The translations under genes and the position numbers were made by a program. From positions 1 through 64,000 of the forward strand of contig NZ_QGDB01000009.1 of the NCBI RefSeq assembly GCF_003149535.1: a stretch of DNA of 64,000 nt, in the 5' to 3' direction. The notes below the pieces were generated by a model, which did no database searches, had not been told where the DNA came from, and saw nothing but the letters and a program-made list of their open reading frames with translations. The DNA is from Falsochrobactrum shanghaiense. GTDB taxonomy: Bacteria; Pseudomonadota; Alphaproteobacteria; Rhizobiales; Rhizobiaceae. Below, piece after piece: positions 25,818 through 33,719 of this stretch (its first letter is position 1; every line of letters begins with the position of its first letter).

Positions 25818-27004
25818 TTGCTCTTGAAACTCCTGCCGATGAGCTGGCGATGAACCTGGTTCGTGCCCTCCCAAATTTGTGTGATCTTAGCGTCGCGCAT
25901 TAGTCGTTCGGCGCGATAGTCGCGGCAGTAGCCGTAGCCCCCGTGGAGCTGCACGCATTCCGTGGCCATCTTCATCGCTAGGTCTGTCGCACGAAGTTTT
26001 GCGACAGAGGCTTCCATGCCGAAATCAGGAACACCCGACGCGATGAGGTCCGCGACATAGTCGATCCAGTTCTCAACCATGACCAGTTCCGACGCCAAAT
26101 CTGCTAGCGTGAACTGGTTTCCCTGGAAATCGAGGATCTTTTTACCGCCTTGAGCGCGCTCGTTGCCGTAGGCGACCATATCCTTGAAGGCGGCACGCGC
26201 GATCCCGCGCGCATGTGCTGCCACTGATGGCCGCGAGCGGTTCAGCGACGCAAGCAGGATGGAAAGACCATCTCCGGGTCTGCCAATAAGATTGGCGTAG
26301 GGCACCCGGACATTGTCGAAAGCGAGCGCGCAGGTCGACGACCCGTTGTGTCCCATCTTTCGTTCCTTTGACACAACCTTGAAGCCTTCTGTTCCCTTTT
26401 CCAGAATTAGGACCGAGATCGCAGCCTTGGGATCGTCGATACCCGACCATTTTCCGAAAAGCAGGATTAGATCAGCGACGTCACCGTTGGTGATGAAAAC
26501 TTTGGAGCCATTGATGACGATGTCATCGCCATCCTGAGTGAAGCGCGTCTTCATTCCCGTCGCGTCGGAACCCGCGTTCGGCTCGGTAATGGCGAGCGCT
26601 CCTAACGCACCCTCAACGATACGGGGCAGCAGTCGGGCACGTTGTTCGTCGTTGCCGAACTCGATTAGCGGCTTGATCCCGTGGAAATTAGTCGCGTATA
26701 TGATACCCGTCGACGCGCAAGCCTCGGAAATGATCGTGACGATCTCAAGGTAAAGTTTGAAGGACATTTCAGCGCCGCCGAACTGCTCCGGGACGAAGAT
26801 GCTATTGAGGCCAAGTTCATTAATCGCCTGGATATTCTCCCAAGGAAACTGGCCGGCTTCATCCACATGCGCGGCTCGAGGAGCGATAACTTCATCGACC
26901 ATCCTCTGTACCTGATCTATGATCAGCCGCTCATCGTCATTCCACTGTCGCTGACTGCACACTCTTTCGAGAATATTCATAATACTCATCCAATAGTGGG
27001 TCAT
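25814..27004 (-). CDS. Acyl-CoA dehydrogenase
   Basis: 396 aa from the upstream ATG; ATGs at 26989 and 26980 are alternatives, since no strong ribosome site decides. All ACAD domains are present: ALAITEPNAGSDATGMKT, NGSKVFITNGDVADLILLF, MGHNGSSTCALAFDNVRVP, the QLHGGYGYCRDYRAERLMRDAKI region, and the catalytic Glu in QIWEGTNQVHRQLIGR at the C-terminus. It fits the butyryl/isovaleryl-CoA-like group. In the BadI-containing operon it is the candidate for first oxidation of the activated ring acid (AliB-like role). Electrons would go to ETF and the ETF-QO at the left edge. Confidence 0.9.
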   Translation of the reverse strand: MTHYWMSIMNILERVCSQRQWNDDERLIIDQVQRMVDEVIAPRAAHVDEAGQFPWENIQAINELGLNSIFVPEQFGGAEMSFKLYLEIVTIISEACASTGIIYATNFHGIKPLIEFGNDEQRARLLPRIVEGALGALAITEPNAGSDATGMKTRFTQDGDDIVINGSKVFITNGDVADLILLFGKWSGIDDPKAAISVLILEKGTEGFKVVSKERKMGHNGSSTCALAFDNVRVPYANLIGRPGDGLSILLASLNRSRPSVAAHARGIARAAFKDMVAYGNERAQGGKKILDFQGNQFTLADLASELVMVENWIDYVADLIASGVPDFGMEASVAKLRATDLAMKMATECVQLHGGYGYCRDYRAERLMRDAKITQIWEGTNQVHRQLIGRSFKSK

Positions 27005-27049
27005 ACCGAAGGAAACTTTCGCTCCCGCCAGAGTCCACGTTAGTTGCCG

Positions 27050-28666
27050 TTACACCTTGGTTGCCTGATATCTCACCGGCTGCGGCTGCAGATCGCCGCG
27101 TTTGACCATCTCCACCAGTTCCCGCTTCAAGATTTTTCCGCTGGGCGTGAGTGGCAGAGAGCCCACCGAAATGAACCATTCGGGCATGTCGAACTTGGAA
27201 AGCCCCTCGGCAGCAAGGTGGTTCAACAACTCCGGACCTTCGACGCCACCGATGACTGCCAAGCAGACGCGCTCGCCCAACCGTTCGTCGGACACAGGAA
27301 ATGCCGCCGCCTTGGTTACTGAAGAGTGTGTCAGCGCAGCCGCCTCGATATGCGAAGGATAGATGTTGTGGCCGCCGCGGATGATGATATCCTTGACCCG
27401 TCCTTCGATCCGAAGGTTGCCGTACCGGTCGATGGAACCAAGATCTCCGGACATCAAATAGCCGTACCGGTTGAAGGTCTTCTCAGTCGCTTCCTGGTTT
27501 GCAAAGTAACCGAGCATCATCGCGGCACCGCGGCCTCCAATCTCGCCAGTCATCCCCTGCGCAACCTCCCGATCAGAGTTTTCTTGGTCCCATATCTTGA
27601 TTTCATAGCCAGGGCCGCCTCGACCGCATGTTGAAATCCAGACCTCCTTGGGATCGCTCGGATGGGTGTACTGATGTGACGAACATTCGGTCATGCCGTA
27701 GATATTCTGGGGTGCAATACCTTGATCGACAAATGCCTTGGCAACGACCTCGGGAATTGGAGCGCCAGCCATATAGAATGTCTTGACGGACCCAATCCTC
27801 GGTAGCCCGCGTTTCGTCTGGTCAGCGAGGATGTCCATTGCATGGGTGGGGACGCCTAGAACGTAGGTCGCCTTATTGTCCACGATCCAATCGAGGCGCG
27901 AAACTCCTTGTGGTGGATCATCCGTCACCATCGTGCCGCCGCACACTAGCCATTGGCTGATCGCCACCCATGCGATGTGGTGAGACAGAGGACTCAATGA
28001 AAGGATAACGGAACTTCGGTCCAGCCCCCAATCGCGTGCAAGATCACGTGCGTTGGCGAGAAGTGTATTACTTGAATGCATAACGCACTTGGGTCGGCCG
28101 GTAGTTCCCGACGTGAAGGCGAGATACGCGACACTGTCGGGGTTGCCATGCGGATCGCGCATAGGATAAGTGATATGGCGGGGGAAGTTATCAGGCGTAT
28201 AGATCTTTTTTAGGAAGGGGAGCCGTTTGACCATTCCCTCAAAGTCGTGATCTGCCCGGTCGGCACCCCATCCATCCTCCGTAATCAGTGCCTTGGCTTG
28301 CAATTCGGTTAGAAGATCAATGATCTCTTTGCAGGTATAGCTTCGGTGAAGTGACGGATTGCAAGCTATACCCTCACGCGAACATGCAAGGAATGCGATA
28401 ACCGCTTCCAAGCGGTTCGACATCCAAATGGAAATACGGTCGCCAGCAGCCAACTCCCGATTTACGAAGTCATCGGCCAGAGCATCCACGCGAGCCTTGA
28501 GCGATCGCCAATCGAGGCTTTGCCGGCCGTCACGCAACGCCGCGGCGTCTGACGAGTACTGGGCGTGCTCAGCCAGCAGCGAGTAGAAGGTATCGTTTCG
28601 CCAGAGCCCGCAGTCATAGTAGCTCTGACTATTTCGAGGATCATGAAGTGTCAAAAACGGTCGCAT
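27050..28666 (-). CDS. AMP-forming acyl-CoA ligase
   Basis: 538 aa member of the adenylating superfamily. The P-loop is AFTSGTTGRPK, motif II is YGMTEC, the hinge is GDLGSIDRYGNLRIEGRVKDIIIRGGHNIYP, and the catalytic Lys lies in TPSGKILKRE near the C-terminus. The overall style resembles cyclohexanecarboxylate-CoA ligase-type enzymes, but substrate cannot be assigned. The ATG at 28666, preceded by AAGGCGG, is 10 bp after the crotonase stop. The frame is open further upstream, but that would overlap the crotonase gene. It would activate the free acid at the start of the ring pathway. Confidence 0.88.
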   Translation of the reverse strand: MRPFLTLHDPRNSQSYYDCGLWRNDTFYSLLAEHAQYSSDAAALRDGRQSLDWRSLKARVDALADDFVNRELAAGDRISIWMSNRLEAVIAFLACSREGIACNPSLHRSYTCKEIIDLLTELQAKALITEDGWGADRADHDFEGMVKRLPFLKKIYTPDNFPRHITYPMRDPHGNPDSVAYLAFTSGTTGRPKCVMHSSNTLLANARDLARDWGLDRSSVILSLSPLSHHIAWVAISQWLVCGGTMVTDDPPQGVSRLDWIVDNKATYVLGVPTHAMDILADQTKRGLPRIGSVKTFYMAGAPIPEVVAKAFVDQGIAPQNIYGMTECSSHQYTHPSDPKEVWISTCGRGGPGYEIKIWDQENSDREVAQGMTGEIGGRGAAMMLGYFANQEATEKTFNRYGYLMSGDLGSIDRYGNLRIEGRVKDIIIRGGHNIYPSHIEAAALTHSSVTKAAAFPVSDERLGERVCLAVIGGVEGPELLNHLAAEGLSKFDMPEWFISVGSLPLTPSGKILKRELVEMVKRGDLQPQPVRYQATKV

Positions 28667-28676
28667 ATAAGCCGCC

Positions 28677-29456
28677 TTAGTTGCCGAAGCGGGTTGGATC
28701 AGGCTTGCGCCGCTCGGCGAAGCTCTCACCCAGTTCTTTCGCTTCATCGGTGCCGATGTATTGACTAAGCAAAAGATCATGTGTGACGCGAGAAAGTCCG
28801 CTCACTCCGCCGTGGCGCGCGTTGAAAGCCCCCTTGATCGAGGCGAGCGCGAATGCGCCGCGGTCGGCAATTTCCAATGCGAACTCACGCGTCTTCTCTG
28901 CGAGTTGATGGTCGGGCACAACCCGGTTTATCAATCCGATTTCCTTGGCGTAAGCTGCGGTCATCTTTGAATTGGTGTACCAGATTTCCTTAGCGCGCTT
29001 CTTTCCGACCAGGTCCTCGAGATACCAAGTTCCGTAGCCACCGTCGAAGGAGCCGACCATCGGGCCGACCTGCCGGAAGATTGCGCTCTCCTTGGCAATG
29101 GTGACGTCGCAAACGACCTGAAGCACGTTGCCGCCACCAACAGCCATGCCATTGATGCTCGCGATCACCGGCTTTTGCAGACGATCAATGGCATCGTACA
29201 TTTCCAACGTCGGAAGTACGCCGGCATAGAGCTTTGTCTTCTCCATCCCATCCTTGCGACCGCCAATGCAGAAAAACCTGTCTCCGGCACCGGTCAAGAC
29301 CACGACGCGGGTGCGTGTTTCACGTCGGATGCCCTCAATGCAGTCACGAATTTCGTGGCACATCGTTTCCGTGAACATGTTGCCGTCTTCCGGCCGGTTC
29401 ATTGTGATAGTGCCAACCGGACCGTCTTCGACGTAGATGATCTCTTTGTAGGTCAT
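28677..29456 (-). CDS. MenB/BadI-type crotonase, probable 2-ketocyclohexanecarboxyl-CoA hydrolase-like ring-cleavage enzyme
   Basis: 259 aa. The segment AIFRQVGPMVGSFDGGYGTWYL (126-146) followed by VGKKRAKEIWY is the signature of the MenB/BadI branch. BadI opens 2-ketocyclohexanecarboxyl-CoA to pimeloyl-CoA by a reverse Dieckmann reaction; MenB makes dihydroxynaphthoyl-CoA. Asp138 is in the conserved GS-x-D position. The neighbours (ligase, acyl-CoA dehydrogenase, hydroxyacyl-CoA dehydrogenases) and the absence of other men genes argue for hydrolytic ring opening. GAGGAAA precedes the ATG. The variation around residues 66-80 (RKDGMEKTKLY) suggests a substrate different from that of BadI. Confidence 0.8.
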   Translation of the reverse strand: MTYKEIIYVEDGPVGTITMNRPEDGNMFTETMCHEIRDCIEGIRRETRTRVVVLTGAGDRFFCIGGRKDGMEKTKLYAGVLPTLEMYDAIDRLQKPVIASINGMAVGGGNVLQVVCDVTIAKESAIFRQVGPMVGSFDGGYGTWYLEDLVGKKRAKEIWYTNSKMTAAYAKEIGLINRVVPDHQLAEKTREFALEIADRGAFALASIKGAFNARHGGVSGLSRVTHDLLLSQYIGTDEAKELGESFAERRKPDPTRFGN

Positions 29457-29482
29457 GATTTCCTCGTTTCGTACTTTAAGGC

Positions 29483-30718
29483 TTAGCGTTTGACGGCTGG
29501 CGCCAGCGCGCTCAAAACCTCTTGAGTGTGCTCGCCCAATCGTGGAGGAGCAGATGCCGGAATGCTGAACTTGTCGTCGATTTGAATCCCTAGACCGATC
29601 TGCGGAACGACACGGCCCTGACCATCGATGAGGCCGTAGAACATTCCACGGTCCTGTAGCGCCTGATCGGCAACAACCTCGTCAACTGCGTTAATCGGAC
29701 CGGCTGGCACACGCGCTGAGGCAAATATCTTTAGCCATTCAGCACGCGTACGCTTCAATAGGAGATTCTGAATGTGCTTCACGATCTTCGACCGGACGAT
29801 GCGGCGCGCGGCGTTACTCTCAAAACCCTTCTGATGAGCAAATTCCGGATCGCCTACGGCTTCCCAAAAGCGCTTCCAGATACGATCCGATCCAATCCCC
29901 AGCGTAAGGGGCCGGTCCGCTGTTTCGAACGCTTGGTAAATTGCGATCACGCTGTCCGTCCCACCGGATCTCTTGGGAACTTCGCCCGAGCCGAGGTAGG
30001 AGGAGATGCGACACGACAGGAACCTCGTCATGCTCTCAACGAGGCTGATGTCGATCTTTCGTCCCTGTCCGGATTTCTGCTTGTCGAACAACGCCGCCAT
30101 CGTGGCCATAGCCGCATCTTGGCCGGCCAGCATATCAGCAGCAGGAGCCCCAACCTTCTGGGGAGAGCCCCCTTCTTCGCCGGTGATATCCATGATCCCG
30201 GAGTATCCCTCCGCAATCAGATCATAGCAGGTGAGTTCCGCACGCTCTCCAGACAAGCCGAAGCCGGTTACGGAAACGAAGATAATATCCGGTTTCTGTT
30301 CACGAAGGCTCTCATAATCAAGCTTTAGCTTCTTCTGCACGCTCAACGGCTGGTTCGTAACCACCACATCCGCGCTTGCAATGAGACGTTGCAAGTCGCT
30401 GAATCCTTCCTTGCTGAGAAGGTCTAGCACTACACTCTTTTTGTTTCGGTTTACTGCGGTGAACCAAAGCGCTTGCCCATCCAGAAAGGGAGGTCCCCAG
30501 TGCCGTGCATCGTCACCATCAGGTCGCTCAACTTTGATGACTTCGGCACCAAAATCCGATAGCAGCATCGTCGCGTATGGGCCGGCAACCGACGTGGTGA
30601 GATCAAGCACGCGAACTCCGGCAAGCATCGAAAAAGACGCCGTGGCATTCAATACAGGTAAAGCTTGGTACGGAAGGCCCGGAGGCGGTAGAGCGGAGTG
30701 TGCTGCCTGTCGGCTCAT
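29483..30718 (-). CDS. CaiB/BaiF family (class III) CoA-transferase
   Basis: 411 aa. Core motifs are GVRVLDLTTSVAGPYATMLLSDFGAEVIKVE (35-64), VTGFGLSG, and the catalytic Asp195 in APAADML, which forms a glutamyl/aspartyl-CoA thioester in the family. It would move CoA between a CoA ester and the incoming acid, an ATP-free alternative to the ligase downstream. The ATG at 30718 has GAGGG at good distance and lies about 22 nt after the predicted sigma-54 start. An internal Met31 would fit the family core equally well. First gene of the seven-gene leftward operon. Confidence 0.88.
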   Translation of the reverse strand: MSRQAAHSALPPPGLPYQALPVLNATASFSMLAGVRVLDLTTSVAGPYATMLLSDFGAEVIKVERPDGDDARHWGPPFLDGQALWFTAVNRNKKSVVLDLLSKEGFSDLQRLIASADVVVTNQPLSVQKKLKLDYESLREQKPDIIFVSVTGFGLSGERAELTCYDLIAEGYSGIMDITGEEGGSPQKVGAPAADMLAGQDAAMATMAALFDKQKSGQGRKIDISLVESMTRFLSCRISSYLGSGEVPKRSGGTDSVIAIYQAFETADRPLTLGIGSDRIWKRFWEAVGDPEFAHQKGFESNAARRIVRSKIVKHIQNLLLKRTRAEWLKIFASARVPAGPINAVDEVVADQALQDRGMFYGLIDGQGRVVPQIGLGIQIDDKFSIPASAPPRLGEHTQEVLSALAPAVKR

Positions 30719-30752
30719 CGTGAAAACCCTCGTTGCGATTGCTTTCCACTTC

Positions 30753-30767
30753 GCAAAAGCGATGCCA
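30753..30767 (-). promoter_or_regulatory. Sigma-54 promoter for the CoA-transferase/BadI operon
   Basis: The minus strand reads TGGCATCGCTTTTGC followed by G, with correct GG-N10-GC spacing. Predicted start near 30741 and a short leader to the ATG at 30718. Confidence 0.85.
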
Positions 30768-31075
30768 GCCTCTTAGGACACGCCAGATTTGATGGCCGCA
30801 AACCCTTCGAGGTCGTCCAGGAACACGAAAGTGTCGGCTGGCCACCGCGAACATTGCTCTCTCACGCACTATCTATCGCAGCGGTTGTTGTAAAAGGTGA
30901 GTTGATATCCTGCACTTGCGAAATTCAAAATCTCGTGCTGTGTGTCCCGAACGACTTCGTTCGGACAGCCATGTGTCCATGGCGAGAACACTGCAGAGTT
31001 CAACAGTTTGACGAACCAATGATTGAGGACGAGATCGCCACTATCGAGAGAGTCTTTTTCGAACTGCTGCACCGT
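30768..31075. other. Divergent control region between the CoA-transferase and alcohol dehydrogenase operons
   Basis: 308 bp between two outward-facing sigma-54 promoters with no credible gene. It contains the strongest inverted repeat of the island, at 30943-30967: arms CCGAACGA and TCGTTCGG around CT, with flanks TGTC and ACA extending the symmetry with one unpaired base. It lies about 110 bp from the right promoter and 175 bp from the left one, usual distances for an enhancer site of a sigma-54 activator. Confidence 0.55.
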
Positions 31076-31090
31076 TGGCATGATCATTGC
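31076..31090 (+). promoter_or_regulatory. Sigma-54 promoter for the alcohol dehydrogenase operon
   Basis: TGGCATGATCATTGC followed by G, with correct GG-N10-GC spacing. Predicted start near 31102, about 70 nt before the ATG at 31171. Confidence 0.85.
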
Positions 31091-31170
31091 GGAGTAACTC
31101 AGCAACTAATCAGACGGGCTCCTTTAAGAAGCGGAGCCATCCCAACTGGCGATAATCAGGAGACCTAATC

Positions 31171-32229
31171 ATGCATGCTTACCGTCTACACGCAGCGGGC
31201 CACAGCTTGCGATGTGATGCGATCGAAATTCCGTCCGTCGAGAATAAAGAAGTATTAGTAAAGGTGGCGGGTTGTGGTGTGTGCCATACTGACTGGCACC
31301 TTCAGGACGGTGGTTTCGATCTAGGCGGGGGACAAAAACTACCGTTTCACGGCGTTCAATATCCCGTTACACCAGGTCACGAAGTTTCGGGGACGATCGT
31401 AGCTGCCGGCCCCGAAGCCGAAGATGCCCCAGCGGGGCGGAAAGTGCTCGTGTTCCCATGGGTTGGTTGTGGGCAATGTGCGAACTGCACTGTTGGTTTG
31501 GAGCATCTTTGCTTTCGCCCACAGTACATTGGGATCTACCGTGACGGAGGTTACGCTGACTATGTCCGTGTACCTCACAGTCGCTATCTGGTGGATATCG
31601 GCGATCTCGATATCACTACGGCTGCCCCGCTGGCATGTTCCGGCCTGACCACATTCAGCGCAATCAAGAAATTTGGCAGCGTTCCCAATGAATGCCCCCT
31701 GGTGATCATAGGCGCTGGCGGACTTGGTTTGATGGCCGTGAACATTCTTAAGATGATCTCCGCCAAGCCGCCTGTCGTCCTGGAAATCGACCCTGCCAAA
31801 CGTGAGGCGGCGCTCGCGGCTGGTGCTGCGGCTGTGATCGATCCTCGCGACGCGGATTTCGCCAAGCAAATCCGCAAGGCGGTCGGACAACCCGTCCGTG
31901 GCGTACTCGATCTAGTTGGAAGCGGAACGACGGTCCGTCAAGGTATAGACATTCTTGCTGTCGGCGCGAAACTTGTCGTCGTCGGTCTTCTCGGTGGAAC
32001 GCTTGAGCTGCCTACACCGCTGCTCGCATTGAAGTCGATTGCCATAGAAGGCAGTTTCGTCGGCAGCCTCGAAGAACTGCATGAGTTGGTTGCACTCGTG
32101 CGGACACACGGGGCACCAGAGATGCCCATTACTGCAAGACCATTGGACGAAGCTAAATCCATACTGGAAAGCCTGGAGCACGGCTCCGTCGTAGGCAGAG
32201 TGGTGCTGGTTCCATCCCCCGCCCACTAA
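31171..32229 (+). CDS. Zinc-dependent alcohol dehydrogenase
   Basis: Medium-chain alcohol dehydrogenase of 352 aa. Catalytic zinc ligands are Cys38 (GCGVCHTD) and His70-Glu71 (PGHEVSG). The structural zinc site is Cys100, Cys103, Cys106 and Cys114. The coenzyme loop is IGAGGLGLMAV, with Glu at the end of the next strand (VLEID), which favours NAD. It is followed by an aldehyde dehydrogenase and a CoA ligase in one operon, so the obvious sequence is alcohol to aldehyde to acid to acyl-CoA. A hydroxyacyl-CoA dehydrogenase role, as for some members in anaerobic aromatic pathways, is an alternative. Confidence 0.9.
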   Translation: MHAYRLHAAGHSLRCDAIEIPSVENKEVLVKVAGCGVCHTDWHLQDGGFDLGGGQKLPFHGVQYPVTPGHEVSGTIVAAGPEAEDAPAGRKVLVFPWVGCGQCANCTVGLEHLCFRPQYIGIYRDGGYADYVRVPHSRYLVDIGDLDITTAAPLACSGLTTFSAIKKFGSVPNECPLVIIGAGGLGLMAVNILKMISAKPPVVLEIDPAKREAALAAGAAAVIDPRDADFAKQIRKAVGQPVRGVLDLVGSGTTVRQGIDILAVGAKLVVVGLLGGTLELPTPLLALKSIAIEGSFVGSLEELHELVALVRTHGAPEMPITARPLDEAKSILESLEHGSVVGRVVLVPSPAH

Positions 32230-32234
32230 TCTTT

Positions 32235-32270
32235 AAGAGCTGCTGCCGGTCAATGTCGCACGGCTCTTTT
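32235..32270 (+). terminator. Possible weak terminator/attenuator between the alcohol and aldehyde dehydrogenase genes
   Basis: AAGAGC at 32235-32240 pairs with GCTCTT at 32263-32268 and a T-run follows. The stem is only 6 bp and the loop is long (22 nt), so at best it is a partial attenuator. The next gene has its own GGAGGAAG ribosome site. Confidence 0.3.
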
Positions 32271-32288
32271 GCGTCCTTGGAGGAAGAC

Positions 32289-33719
32289 ATGACGAACAAT
32301 TTGAAATTCTTTATCAACGGAGCGTGGGTTGACCCGCACTCTTCAGCCACGATTGACGTCGTCGATCCGTCAACTGAGGAAGCATTCACGAAAGTGGCGA
32401 TCGGCGACGCTCAGGACGTCGATCGGGCAGTCCTTGCGGCTCGCGAGGCCTTCAAGAGCTTCAGCCATACCACTGTAGAAGAGCGTGCCGATCTCATCAG
32501 CCGTGTAATCACGGCCTACAAGAAGCGCGGTCGCGATCTGGCAAACGCGATCTCGAAAGAAGTCGGGGCCCCCCTTGAATTCGCCTACACGAACCAAGTG
32601 GGTGCCGGCCTCGCGCACTTCAGTCAGACGCTTAAGGCATTGCGGAGTTTTGAGTTCGAAAAGCACCGCGGTCCGCATTCCATCGTTTTCGAGCCGATCG
32701 GCGTCGTGGCGCTCATCACGCCGTGGAACTGGCCTTTGAACCAGATCGCGTGCAAGGTAGCTCCCGCATTAGCCGCCGGGTGCTCGATGATCCTCAAGCC
32801 GAGCGAGGTAGCGCCCCTTAACGCGCTTATTCTCGCGGAGATCTTCGAAGAGGCGGGGGTGCCCCCTGGGGTATTCAATCTGATCAATGGCGATGGGCCA
32901 GGTGTTGGCCATGCTCTTGCCGCCCACCCAGATGTGGACATGATCTCTATCACAGGCTCGACCCGTGCAGGCGTGCTCGTCGCAAAGGCGGCCGCAGATA
33001 CCATCAAGCGTGTGCATCAGGAACTTGGCGGCAAGTCACCCAACATTCTTTTCGAGGATGCTGAATTCCCGAAAGCGGTGACCAAGGGTATTTACGCCTG
33101 TTTCAATAATAGCGGCCAAAGCTGCAATGCGCCGACGCGCATGTTTGTACCGAGATCCCGCCAAGACGAAGTCAAGGAAATCGCCCGCGAGGCTGCCAAG
33201 AAATTCCGCGTCGGCGATCCTAAAGACGAGACCACGAAGCTCGGCCCGGTGATCAACCGAACGCAGTATGAAAAAATCCAGAGCCTGATCGAGACTGGCA
33301 TCAAGGAAGGTGCATCTGTCGTCGTCGGCGGCATTGGCCGACCGGACGGCCTAAACCGCGGCTTTTACGTCCAACCCACAATCTTTGCCGACGTCACGTC
33401 CGAGATGACTATCGCCGTCGAAGAGATTTTCGGGCCGGTCTTGTCGATCATTCCGTACGACGACATCAACGACGCGATCAATCAGGCAAACGATACAGTC
33501 TACGGTCTCGCTGCCTATGTCCAAAGTGCCGACCTCACAAAAGCCCGCGATGCGGCCCGTCGCCTGCGGGCTGGATCGGTCTATATCAACTATCCGGACT
33601 GGGACGTCAGCCTGCCGTTTGGCGGCTACAAACAGTCTGGCAACGGTCGCGAACAGGGTGAGTTCGGCTTGGAGGCATTCCTCGAGATCAAAGGCATTGC
33701 CGGCTACGGCACCGAATGA
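32289..33719 (+). CDS. Aldehyde dehydrogenase
   Basis: NAD(P)-dependent ALDH of 476 aa. The catalytic Cys279 lies in NNSGQSCNAPTR and the general base Glu245 in HQELGGKSPNI. The oxyanion Asn and coenzyme region is TPWNWPLNQI (144-153), and the ITGSTRAG Rossmann loop follows. C-terminal PFGGYKQSGNGREQGEFGLEAFLEIK is standard. GGAGGAAG precedes the ATG at 32289. It should oxidise the aldehyde made by the preceding alcohol dehydrogenase; the acid would be taken by the next gene, a CoA ligase whose ATG overlaps this stop codon. Confidence 0.92.
   Translation: MTNNLKFFINGAWVDPHSSATIDVVDPSTEEAFTKVAIGDAQDVDRAVLAAREAFKSFSHTTVEERADLISRVITAYKKRGRDLANAISKEVGAPLEFAYTNQVGAGLAHFSQTLKALRSFEFEKHRGPHSIVFEPIGVVALITPWNWPLNQIACKVAPALAAGCSMILKPSEVAPLNALILAEIFEEAGVPPGVFNLINGDGPGVGHALAAHPDVDMISITGSTRAGVLVAKAAADTIKRVHQELGGKSPNILFEDAEFPKAVTKGIYACFNNSGQSCNAPTRMFVPRSRQDEVKEIAREAAKKFRVGDPKDETTKLGPVINRTQYEKIQSLIETGIKEGASVVVGGIGRPDGLNRGFYVQPTIFADVTSEMTIAVEEIFGPVLSIIPYDDINDAINQANDTVYGLAAYVQSADLTKARDAARRLRAGSVYINYPDWDVSLPFGGYKQSGNGREQGEFGLEAFLEIKGIAGYGTE

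Noticed and set aside
30698-31168. 156-codon frame across the CoA-transferase/alcohol dehydrogenase control region
   Set aside because: It covers two sigma-54 promoters and a palindrome, has no ribosome site and no domain.
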